Of a stretch of DNA of 64,000 nucleotides, positions 6,269 through 13,129 are shown piece by piece. The translations under genes were made by a program, and so were the position numbers. This DNA is from CAZGMN01 sp964645765 (lineage in GTDB: Bacteria > Acidobacteriota > Aminicenantia > Aminicenantales > Aminicenantaceae), in contig CAZYBE010000002.1 in the NCBI GenBank assembly GCA_964645765.1, forward strand, positions 1-64,000, read 5' to 3'. Under the pieces are notes generated by a model, which was given only the letters and a program-made list of their open reading frames with translations, was not told the DNA's origin and ran no database searches. Position 1 is the stretch's first letter. Each line of letters starts with the position of its first letter.

Positions 6269-6931
6269 TTAGGAAAAATATTCTTCCATAATCCTCCGCA
6301 CAGCGGGGATCATTTCCCCCACGTCTTCCTTGATGAACTGGTCCCATTGGCCATGCGCGGCCTTATTCCTCAAGTCAGCAAGTGCTGTAATCCTTTTCTG
6401 AACCAGCTTGGAGACAACGCCAGCTTTCGCTAGGTCGGCATTCATTTTGTCGAGCTTTGGCTTTTCGGGAAGTGCGATTCCGTTCTTCTGACACAGTTTC
6501 CTCAACCCATCCTCCAGGACGCATCCTGCAATCACCGCCGCTGGCTGATAGTAATCCGAATCGAACAGGTGCTCAGCCTGCTCAAGTAAGTCGTCAAACA
6601 ACTCTGCTTCGACTAGCTGACGCACCTCGAACAACTGTTCATTCTCATAATCGTCCTTGGCCGCCTTCAAAATGCCCTGAGCACAAAAGACAGGATAATA
6701 TGTGAGATGGCTTTCTACTCGCTTTGTGAAGTTCTTGTAGTGCTCACTATCCAGTCCAAACACGCGCGCAAGAAGGTTCTGCACACTTGTGGCCCACTGA
6801 TAAGCTATCTGTGAATTGACTCGATCATCCCCGATGACATTTGGTCCCGGACTTCGCCTAGTTGCAAGCACCTGTTCTCCCATCTCTAGGAGTTCATCAA
6901 GCCTCTTCATTATCTTTTCGTCAATACGCAT
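6269..6931 (-). CDS. DUF4145/HEPN-like protein
   Basis: A 220-residue helical protein. The C-terminal half has DSDYYQPAAVIAGCVLEDGL at about 133-152 and ITALADLRNKAAHGQWDQF at about 182-200, matching the DUF4145-type HEPN pattern in which RNxxAHG is the conserved RX4H motif. The N-terminal 110 residues are helical and unassigned. GGGAGG lies 7-8 bases before ATG 6931, which makes this the start rather than a TTG seven codons upstream. It is alone in its cassette. HEPN proteins of this type are often in defence loci, but the activity is not known. Confidence 0.75.
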   Translation of the reverse strand: MRIDEKIMKRLDELLEMGEQVLATRRSPGPNVIGDDRVNSQIAYQWATSVQNLLARVFGLDSEHYKNFTKRVESHLTYYPVFCAQGILKAAKDDYENEQLFEVRQLVEAELFDDLLEQAEHLFDSDYYQPAAVIAGCVLEDGLRKLCQKNGIALPEKPKLDKMNADLAKAGVVSKLVQKRITALADLRNKAAHGQWDQFIKEDVGEMIPAVRRIMEEYFS

Positions 6932-6959
6932 ATTCTTCCTCCCAATGCCCAATGGTCAA

Positions 6960-7037
6960 GCTTAACCACCGGGCCACCCACCGTCGCGGATCAGCGGCCT
7001 CGGCAAAGCCCCGGTCCGCTGGATCGCATTATTAGCA
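6960..7037 (-). repeat. attC-like recombination site 8
   Basis: A 78-bp site, minus strand TGCTAAT (AAC changed to AAT) ... GTTAAGC (perfect). The segment GCGATCCAGCGGACCGG resembles the sites at 1067 and 3046. It contains the TAA that would end HepT if its amber codon were read through. Confidence 0.7.
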
Positions 7038-7109
7038 CACAGCAGTTTCGATTTCGCCTTTGAATTTGCTGAATACCGATTCGGCATCTCTGACAAGCGG
7101 CTCCATATG

Positions 7110-7448
7110 CTAAGGGAAGAGGTCTAGAACATAGCCATGAGTGAAAAAGTGGAGGAAGGCAAGATATCGCTTCAAATTGTCCAGTAAGCGGTCAGACAGG
7201 ATTTGTCTTTCGAATGCCGCAATTAGAAGGTCTCTGTGCCACAATTCTCCCTGCGGGACAGGAAATGATTTCGACTGAAAGACCTGTTTGAGAACGTTTT
7301 CGATGCCGTTATAGAAATTGTGAGGCAGTGCTGCCACACCAGCAAGCTCAAGCTTGGAGAGTGTTGATAGCGGGCGGTCAGGTAAGGCGGAGAGTATGTT
7401 TTCTATGGCCTCATACTCGGCTTCAATACGAAGACGGTAGTCAGGCAT
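7110..7448 (-). CDS. hepT: HepT-like HEPN toxin with in-frame amber codon
   Basis: A 112-residue HEPN ribonuclease toxin of the MntA-HepT type. The family motif RYLAFLHFFTHGYVLDLF sits near residues 93-110. ATG 7446-7448 overlaps the end of mntA by 8 bp. The frame stops at TAG 7110-7112, but the next 25 codons in the same frame (HMEPLVRDAESVFSKFKGEI to TAA 7032) continue the usual HepT C-terminus. Either a nonsense mutation or sequencing error trimmed the last helix, or the codon is suppressed. Catalytic R and H residues are retained, so activity cannot be excluded. Confidence 0.85.
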   Translation of the reverse strand: MPDYRLRIEAEYEAIENILSALPDRPLSTLSKLELAGVAALPHNFYNGIENVLKQVFQSKSFPVPQGELWHRDLLIAAFERQILSDRLLDNLKRYLAFLHFFTHGYVLDLFP

Positions 7449-7710
7449 AGAGAGGAATGCTCTCCCGCTGGATGAGTTCGACGAAACGGCTTCTTGTGGA
7501 CAAGTCAATGACATCGACCGGTTTCGATAAACCAAACAGAAGCTCGCCGTAGAAGGTGAAAAAGTCCTTTTGCTCAATACCTTCCACTCCGATGTCGATG
7601 TCGCGGCTTTCCTTGTCGTCAGACAGACTGGATCCAAACAGCAGCACGCGCTTCGCGCGGTACTTGGCGGCTATTTCTTTGATCATTTGTCTGTCTTTAT
7701 CAGTAATCAT
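7441..7710 (-). CDS. mntA: MntA-type nucleotidyltransferase antitoxin
   Basis: An 89-residue minimal nucleotidyltransferase. The core motif LLFGSSLSDDKESRDIDIGV at about 23-42 carries the GS and DxD residues of the pol-beta fold, with the third acidic residue in KPVDVIDL near 65-72. MntA antitoxins inactivate HepT by adding AMP to a tyrosine; the HepT tyrosine (HGY) is present here. It is the first gene of the pair and overlaps hepT by 8 bp. Its promoter would lie in 7711-7755, just beyond attC 9. Confidence 0.88.
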   Translation of the reverse strand: MITDKDRQMIKEIAAKYRAKRVLLFGSSLSDDKESRDIDIGVEGIEQKDFFTFYGELLFGLSKPVDVIDLSTRSRFVELIQRESIPLYA

Positions 7711-7755
7711 GCGCCTATTATATCATGTCTTAGAGGTATTGGCCTTTGTTCCTGG

Positions 7756-7834
7756 TGCTAACGCCTCGCGTAAGCTCCGGACCGGACGGGCGCGCCTGAT
7801 CGGACGGGCCGTTGGGTTCACGCGGATGTTGGAC
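7756..7834 (-). repeat. attC-like recombination site 9
   Basis: A 79-bp site, minus strand GTCCAAC (perfect) ... GTTAGCA (mismatch in the last positions). GC-rich arms GGCCCGTCCG and CCGGTCCGGAGC lie inside. It begins about 11 bp after the stop of the HEPN/primase-like gene and precedes mntA. Confidence 0.75.
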
Positions 7835-7844
7835 AGGTTGGCCA

Positions 7845-8804
7845 TCAGAGATCCTTGTAGAAGAACGGAACGTGTGGCTTGTCTGCACCAGCCGTGAGTC
7901 GCAGGGTCGAGTACCCACGCTGAAGAGAGAAGTCGATGAATTTTGAGTCTACAAACCCACGGAGGTTCCGTCGCTTCTTGAGACGGCGCAACGTCGCTTC
8001 CCAACGCCGCTGGCCACAGATAGGCTGTCGTCCGATGAAGTGGAACCCCCGCCCGGATTTTACAAGAGTCCCGCCGATAGCACTGAGAGCACTTTCGACG
8101 GCAGGGTCTGTGGTATCAAGGTCCAGCATTAATAGGTGCACGGGTTCGCCATACTGGTTCAGTCGGCTGTTCAGCCCCGCGACGTAACCATCCGGAAAGT
8201 CAGCTCGAATGGCGGCTAGAAAGCGCCGAGCATGTCGAATCAGGGCGTTGGGTGTAAACGACTTGACGTCCCTTGCGGGTTGCCAGACCGTCATGCGCGT
8301 CTGACCATCGTAGTATGGGCTCGGATGGTATATGTCAAACGAAAGTTCCTGGGCAACCGTTTGATGATCCTGCACAATGGCCGCCAGGATCTCTGGCAAT
8401 TCGACTCGGGGAACCACTCGAGTCATCCAACGGAGGTACCTCTGGAGGGCCCGCAATCGGGATTCAAGCTGCGTCGCATCGGGCGTTGGGGCGGCCCGAT
8501 AGTCGACGCCATTCCGTAGGTTGTGGAGCTCACTGTGCAACCTAACATATCGCCGAGGTGGAAGAGACCGGTGCTTGAATGACTCATGTAGCCGGGTCTC
8601 AATCATCTTATGCGACGGTCTCGGCGGTAGCTTGTCGGCCAGGGCCGCTTGACCCGCGTAAAAGCACGCGAAATATAAGTGCCGAACGGCTTCCCGTAAC
8701 CTCCGGCGACTGATCAACAACTGGGCAGTCTCGCTCTCGGACCACGCGAGTGCGAGCGCGGTACTCGCCCGACGCTTCTCCATGCGGGTAAATCGAAGTT
8801 TCAT
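7845..8804 (-). CDS. HEPN domain fused to a primase-like C-terminal domain
   Basis: A 319-residue two-part protein. Residues about 12-110 form a UPF0332-type HEPN domain: EAVRHLYFACFYAGQAALAD, then PSHKMIETRL, then HSELHNLRNGVDYRA (RX4Y variant). Residues about 185-319 show an order of motifs recalling archaeo-eukaryotic primases: LLMLDLDT (acidic pair), LVKSGRGFHFIG (SGxGxH), then VDSKFIDFSLQRGYSTLRLT and a following KP. The primase reading is inference from motif order. The HEPN domain is more secure. It is the single gene of its cassette. No close match to a named defence system is recognised. Confidence 0.65.
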   Translation of the reverse strand: MKLRFTRMEKRRASTALALAWSESETAQLLISRRRLREAVRHLYFACFYAGQAALADKLPPRPSHKMIETRLHESFKHRSLPPRRYVRLHSELHNLRNGVDYRAAPTPDATQLESRLRALQRYLRWMTRVVPRVELPEILAAIVQDHQTVAQELSFDIYHPSPYYDGQTRMTVWQPARDVKSFTPNALIRHARRFLAAIRADFPDGYVAGLNSRLNQYGEPVHLLMLDLDTTDPAVESALSAIGGTLVKSGRGFHFIGRQPICGQRRWEATLRRLKKRRNLRGFVDSKFIDFSLQRGYSTLRLTAGADKPHVPFFYKDL

Positions 8805-8817
8805 CTCTCGTTGACCT

Positions 8818-8898
8818 GTCTAACGCTGCAAATCATAGGCAGACAAAACGGAGCGAAGCGACGCTTTTGACTATTCGAGTACATTTGCCTTGTTAGCC
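8818..8898 (-). repeat. attC-like recombination site 10
   Basis: An 81-bp site, minus strand GGCTAAC (one mismatch) ... GTTAGAC (perfect). Strong inner palindromes: AAAGCGTCGCTTCGCTCCGTTTT-type core and GGCAAATG / CATAGGCAG arms. The protease gene's stop (8893) lies in its first box. Confidence 0.85.
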
Positions 8899-9939
8899 AT
8901 TTTTATCTATTTTTATTAGATTCAGTGCATCAATAGGAATAATCCCGTGGTTTTCTGTTTCTTGGACTCTATCCATCATCTCAGCACCTGTGACAGCTAT
9001 GCCAATTACATGATTGTCACCCCCCACAACGGGGCCGCCACTGTTTCCGGCGACAATTGGAGCATTAGTTAAAATTCTTCGAATTCCAGATACCATTCTG
9101 AAGCCCACTATCAGGCCTGGAATAATTACACCTGTGTCTCCATATCTATAATTGGGGAATCCAGCTACTGCCACATGATCCATAACTTTAAGATTATTTG
9201 CACTCCCAGCGGACAGACCATGGGGCAGTTCTTGATCAATACTCAAAATGGCAGCATCAATTGTTTCATTCTGAGCGATAACTGTAACAGGATATTTATT
9301 TGAAATATTATCCGGCTGAAATGCAACAGTCTTAGTACCTAATACATGTTTACAAGCTACTAAACCGGTTCCTTTCAGATAAAAAGCGGTTCCTTGAATC
9401 AAAGATTCCTCACATTCTAAGACCCAACATGCTCTTCGTATGCTCTCGAGATTGAATTGCGGTGGCTTTGGAATAGCCCTCAATATCCTTTTTTCATTTC
9501 TTTTAAAAACTTCTGGCAAAACTATATGATTTAACCAATCTATTAAGTGTTGATTTAAATCTGGCCAACAAGCGTAGGAGTTCCGATAGGGACCGACATA
9601 AGTAAATCTTTGAAACGAAAACCAGTCAGAGCCTAGTAATGCAAATAGTTCCGAATGAAGTCTTGGTTTAAAAGGTAGAACTTTTCTTTTGATATAGTTC
9701 AGCTCGTCGCCCTTCAATTCGCCTACTGTAGGGACCCCAGAACCATAACGCTCGGTAATTCTAACAATCAGCCATTCTTCATCGATATGACCTTGAATCT
9801 CCCAGTTACTCTTAAGGGGAAATAACTCCGCGAGGTCAGCAACTTGCTGATTCGCTACTTCTATTGTGGTGTTTGCAATCGCAAAGCCAATATCCGCAAG
9901 TGGAGCATTAGATAGTTTCCATTCTAAACTTAGTGCCAT
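8893..9939 (-). CDS. Trypsin-like serine protease with unassigned N-terminal domain
   Basis: A 348-residue protein. Residues about 165-345 are a chymotrypsin-fold protease with all three catalytic residues: His in LVACKHVLG, Asp in ETIDAAILSID and Ser in VAGNSGGPVV. The N-terminal 160 residues contain no recognised domain and no signal peptide, so it probably acts in the cytoplasm. Intracellular trypsin-like peptidases attached to unknown sensor domains occur in bacterial defence and conflict loci; that link is inference here. AGGAAA precedes ATG 9939. It is alone in its cassette, next to HEPN cassettes. Confidence 0.85.
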   Translation of the reverse strand: MALSLEWKLSNAPLADIGFAIANTTIEVANQQVADLAELFPLKSNWEIQGHIDEEWLIVRITERYGSGVPTVGELKGDELNYIKRKVLPFKPRLHSELFALLGSDWFSFQRFTYVGPYRNSYACWPDLNQHLIDWLNHIVLPEVFKRNEKRILRAIPKPPQFNLESIRRACWVLECEESLIQGTAFYLKGTGLVACKHVLGTKTVAFQPDNISNKYPVTVIAQNETIDAAILSIDQELPHGLSAGSANNLKVMDHVAVAGFPNYRYGDTGVIIPGLIVGFRMVSGIRRILTNAPIVAGNSGGPVVGGDNHVIGIAVTGAEMMDRVQETENHGIIPIDALNLIKIDKNG

Positions 9940-9961
9940 AGTTTATTTCCTGTCTCTTTAC

Positions 9962-10019
9962 GGCTAACGTCCAAAATTAGCGGCGGCTATCAACCGTCCA
10001 CTGAAACGGTTTGTTCGCA
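9962..10019 (-). repeat. attC-like recombination site 11
   Basis: A 58-bp site, minus strand TGCGAAC ... GTTAGCC, each close to consensus, with arms GGACGGTTG / AGCCGCCGC. It belongs to the same subclass as 1067-1124 and 3046-3103. Confidence 0.85.
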
Positions 10020-10021
10020 AT

Positions 10022-10585
10022 TTAATTTTTCTTGATCTCGCTTATCGTAAAGGGTTTCCATGGTCTCTTCTTTCTATGGATCAAACGATCATTAAACTCA
10101 GGCTTGTAAGTGTAGATCAAGAAAGCCTCCACATCTGAAAGAACTCTCTTTGCCTGAACTGGAGGTAAATGCTCTATCGCGACGCGTTGTCCGTTTGGGC
10201 AAATAAGATCGAATCGAGTGTTCAAACGAAAAAACACGTGAACGTTCTTGTCATTCACGTATCTGCAAAGTAGCCGCACTATCTTTTGGTGTCCCTCAAA
10301 ACGTTTCTGCAAGGCCAGATTGACTGTTTGTCCAATATAGAGATCCCTCTCCACGTTTTTATCAAGTGCTTCCCACCAGTAAAGGGGGGAGCCATAAGGA
10401 ATTCGGCCATATTGCGAATGAAGGTTTCGGGCCAGCTTTGTGAAACTATTAGCCTTGATCTCCGTTGATAGCGAGACAAAGGGCATCTTGCCGGTCGAAA
10501 TCACGAGTGGTTCCATTCGAGGCGTGAACTCGAGGCAAACTGCGTATTCAGATGTATTCGTAAGATCCGCTAAATGGCGTTTCAT
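10022..10585 (-). CDS. Divergent GIY-YIG-like nuclease
   Basis: A 187-residue protein. The second half resembles a GIY-YIG endonuclease: DLYIGQTVNLALQKRFEGH at about 82-100 (YIG plus a catalytic-position arginine) and VEAFLIYTYKPEFNDRL at about 152-168 (the glutamate and terminal asparagine motif). The first GIY strand would be SPLYWWEAL near 66-74, which is degenerate. Proteins of this family cut DNA in repair, restriction and mobile elements. No partner gene is present in the cassette. The stop lies 2 bp from attC 11. The assignment needs profile confirmation, but motif order and spacing fit. Confidence 0.6.
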   Translation of the reverse strand: MKRHLADLTNTSEYAVCLEFTPRMEPLVISTGKMPFVSLSTEIKANSFTKLARNLHSQYGRIPYGSPLYWWEALDKNVERDLYIGQTVNLALQKRFEGHQKIVRLLCRYVNDKNVHVFFRLNTRFDLICPNGQRVAIEHLPPVQAKRVLSDVEAFLIYTYKPEFNDRLIHRKKRPWKPFTISEIKKN

Positions 10586-10598
10586 TTTTTATTTCTAT

Positions 10599-10670
10599 TG
10601 CGAATGACCAAGTTCACCTGCCGCTATGGAGTGCAACGGAATAGCGGTCAGGTGAAGGGCCTTGTTAGTC
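10599..10670 (-). repeat. attC-like recombination site 12
   Basis: A 72-bp site with a long perfect-looking stem TTCACCTG..CCGCTAT / ATAGCGG..CAGGTGAA. Minus strand GACTAAC ... ATTCGCA: the G of the closing GTT triplet is changed to A. It follows the 10686-11357 gene by 15 bp. Confidence 0.75.
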
Positions 10671-10685
10671 CGTATTGCAATAAGG

Positions 10686-11357
10686 TTATGTGAAAATATG
10701 CTTTGATACCTCATTATCAACATCCTCAGCGAATTCCCTGATTACTTGCTTTGCAAGAAGCACATCGATATGGCTTTTTTGTATTGAATCACCTTCTTTG
10801 TATGTGTGTTTGACGTTACGTTTTGCTAAACGCTCAAGAAATCCACGGTCAATTTGCGCTTTGTTATGTTCAATTTTATGCCGTTCTTGCAGTAGTGTGT
10901 AAACAAAGTTTCCATGTTTTCGATTGAGCAAGTCTATTTTGGTTTTTTTAATAAATCGGTCCCAAGAGCTACCACTGGTTTCAATGTGACCAAAATGGTT
11001 TTTAAGTACAGACGTAAAATAGAAGTCGATATCACCAATCATGCGACTAAGGGTAACGCCATAAAGATAACCAAGCAAGGCATTTTTCTGGCCCAGAATT
11101 TCCCTCACTGGTAATTTAGGATACCAAGTTACGTTTTGGTTATTGATGATCATGAAGCGATGTATTTCCTTCCATTCAGTCTCAGTACCTGAAATTACTT
11201 TGCTTATATTTTTTTGAAGATTTTGATTTTCAATAATTAACATATAGAGTTCTAGCGCACCAGTGAGATGGGCATATCGAAAAAACATTGCATCAATTTC
11301 ATTTTTGAGTTCTTTTAATTCTTGCGTCACGCCTTTGACCTTAATTTCTTCAAACAC
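10686..11357 (-). CDS. HEPN-like protein (first cassette of the array)
   Basis: A 223-residue helical protein. VYTLLQERHKIEHNKAQIDR at about 151-170 has the RX4HN motif followed by ID, as in the Swt1/RiboL-PSP class of HEPN domains. The N-terminus has long helices (ELKNEIDAMFFRYAHLTGAL) and no signal peptide. It is the cassette nearest the array head: its ATG lies about 27 bp from a lone GGCTAAC box (11384-11390). No Shine-Dalgarno is obvious before ATG 11357. Probable RNase-type effector; no antitoxin partner visible. Confidence 0.65.
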   Translation of the reverse strand: MFEEIKVKGVTQELKELKNEIDAMFFRYAHLTGALELYMLIIENQNLQKNISKVISGTETEWKEIHRFMIINNQNVTWYPKLPVREILGQKNALLGYLYGVTLSRMIGDIDFYFTSVLKNHFGHIETSGSSWDRFIKKTKIDLLNRKHGNFVYTLLQERHKIEHNKAQIDRGFLERLAKRNVKHTYKEGDSIQKSHIDVLLAKQVIREFAEDVDNEVSKHIFT

Positions 11358-11383
11358 ATCAAGTTATAGTAAACGGTTTCTTG

Positions 11384-11603
11384 GGCTAACTATTAATATA
11401 CGGCATGCTTTTTTTGATACAGATTCTATGCGAAGCACATCGTATATTATGTTATTTTATCAAATATCCCCTTAAAATTGCAGTCTTATCTTACAATTAT
11501 ATATATTATATTGCAAGCCGTATATTTGACTATTAAATTATTCATCTTAAGGCAAATCTCTTGGATAATAGTCAAACAAATCTTTAAGTGCTTTAATAAA
11601 CTC
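11384..11603. other. AT-rich array head: lone recombination box and inverted repeats, no integrase gene
   Basis: Between the first cassette gene and atpD. A single box GGCTAAC (minus strand GTTAGCC) at 11384-11390 could be the crossover point of an attI-like site. A 10-bp inverted repeat AATATACGGC (about 11395) / GCCGTATATT (about 11516) and a second, TTGACTATTA (about 11527) / TAATAGTCAA (about 11566), follow. The region is very AT-rich and may also hold the promoter for the first cassette. No intI gene is present here or in adjacent DNA. Confidence 0.45.
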
Positions 11604-11672
11604 TTAATGCCCGCGGATGATTTCTTTGACCCTCATCAGCTGGACTTGATAGGAGCGCTCCATCTCTTCCAG
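11604..11672. repeat. 69-bp direct repeat of atpD 3' end (right copy)
   Basis: The last 22 codons plus the stop of atpD, repeated at 3752-3820 with a single synonymous change. See the left copy; together they bracket the HEPN-rich part of the cassette array. Confidence 0.8.
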
Positions 11673-12215
11673 ACGGCCCGAGATGTAGCTTATGGCCTCC
11701 TTGATGCTCGGGATGAGGATGTGCTCCAAGGCATTGACCCGGCGCCGGGTGACTTCAATCTCATGAGCGAGAAGCTCCACGGCTTTCCAGAGCTTGGCCA
11801 TCTCCAGCATGTCCTTGAGCAGCTCTCGGGCTTTTTTTAGCCCGATATCGAGCTCGCTCTCTGTATTCAACAAGTCATAATCAGAGACTTCACTCTTTTC
11901 GATTTCAAAGCTGGGCACGATGAGGTTGAAAATCCTCTCTCTCCTCGCCTTTAAGCGCAATTCCCCCTCTGGTATGAGTCTCTCCAGGTCTTTGCCGGAG
12001 CTCCGTGTTCGGACAAGGGCAAATGACAAAAAGGTCTTTTCCAATTTTATTCTGACTTCATCCTGAAGGCTGAAAAGCCGTCGCATGAGCTGCAAGAAAC
12101 GGCGCATAATCTCCTCCAGCTTGTCCTTGAGGAGTTTGTGCCCTCTCTCAGCCAGGCTGAGGCGCCTTCGAAGCCTCATCAGCTCCATCCTGTTGGGGTT
12201 GACTGCGAGTTTCAT
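11604..12215 (-). CDS. atpD: V/A-type ATPase subunit D
   Basis: A 203-residue coiled-coil protein, the central-stalk subunit D of V/A-type ATPases. Recognisable parts: MKLAVNPNRMELMRLRRRL at the start, the long first helix, and the C-terminal KLWKAVELLAHEIEVTRRRV and RVNALEHILIPSIKEAISYI (about 145-185). Length is normal for the family. It overlaps the preceding subunit B gene by 4 bp in the usual B-D order. Because subunit B has lost its core and subunit A and the membrane subunits are absent here, this D subunit is probably a leftover unless a second operon exists elsewhere. Confidence 0.92.
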   Translation of the reverse strand: MKLAVNPNRMELMRLRRRLSLAERGHKLLKDKLEEIMRRFLQLMRRLFSLQDEVRIKLEKTFLSFALVRTRSSGKDLERLIPEGELRLKARRERIFNLIVPSFEIEKSEVSDYDLLNTESELDIGLKKARELLKDMLEMAKLWKAVELLAHEIEVTRRRVNALEHILIPSIKEAISYISGRLEEMERSYQVQLMRVKEIIRGH

Positions 12216-13034
12216 TTCTTTTCTTGATAGTACTTTTCCAGATATTCGGGACGAATCCTCTTGAGCTCAGGCCTGGGAATTTTCCGAAGAAGGTTCCAAC
12301 CGGTGTCGAGCGTCTCCTTGACAGAGCGGGATTCAAACTCACCCTGCCTCACAAACTTATCTTCGAAGGAGTCTGAAAACTTCAGATAGACCTTGTCCAT
12401 ATCGCTCAGGGCTGCCTCTCCGAGGATCAAGGCCAGCTCCCTGGCTTCCTTTCCCCTCGCATAGCAGGCAAAAAGCTGATTGAGGACATCGGCATGGTCT
12501 TCCCTCGTCTTACCCTCGCCGATTCCTTTATCTTTAAGCCGGGAAAGGCTGGGAAGCACGTCGATGGGAGGGTAAATTCCCTTGCGGTGGATCTCGCGGC
12601 TGATCATGATTTGCCCTTCGGTGATGTAACCCGTTAAATCGGCAATAGGATGGGTCTTGTCATCCTCGGGCATGGTCAGGATGGGGATGAGAGTAATCGA
12701 GCCCTTTTTCCCTTTGATCCTTCCTGCTCTTTCATACATCGAGGCCAGGTCGGTGTAAAGGTAGCCGGGATAGCCTCTTCGGCCTGGAATCTCTTTCCGG
12801 GCTGCTGGGAGCGGCCCAGAAACCTCACCCGCGACTTATCAACGTCAAGACCGAGAGTTCCCTCAAAGACTTGGACGACTGCTCTTTCGGTTGAAACATC
12901 GAGCACAGTTCCCCGGCGCAGAATTCCTTCTCCGGTCTCAATCTCCACCAGCTCTCCGTATTTGACATCCTCGATTTTTTCAACGATCACCAGAGGGTCG
13001 ACGATGTTGGAGACCGTCAAATATTCTCTATACA
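12212..13034 (-). pseudogene. atpB: V/A-type ATPase subunit B, large internal deletion
   Basis: Two pieces of subunit B are joined. The N-terminal barrel (REYLTVSNIVDPLVIVEKIE through VRFLGR, about 73 codons, 13034-12815) is followed out of frame by the C-terminal part (ARKEIPGRRGYPGYLYTDLA, then SMYERAGRIKGKKGSITL to the stop at 12212, about 200 codons). Roughly 190 residues between them, including the nucleotide-binding region, are missing, and no clean start codon precedes the first piece. It cannot make a functional subunit. The break could be a true deletion or a misassembly. Confidence 0.85.
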
Positions 13035-13129
13035 GAGAGAAAAAAGCTAAAAAACGAAAGAGGAAATGCAACGAAGGAAAAACCTGTTCACAGGGGAAAC
13101 TTAACGCGATTATATGTCGATATGAAGAA

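Noticed and set aside
1..11600. CRISPR array
   Set aside because: The repeats are variable attC palindromes of 57-129 bp with genes between them, not short identical repeats with uniform spacers.
11384..11603. A true attI site with integrase promoter
   Set aside because: Only one recombination box and two inverted repeats are seen, with no integrase gene, so it is listed as an array head and not named attI.
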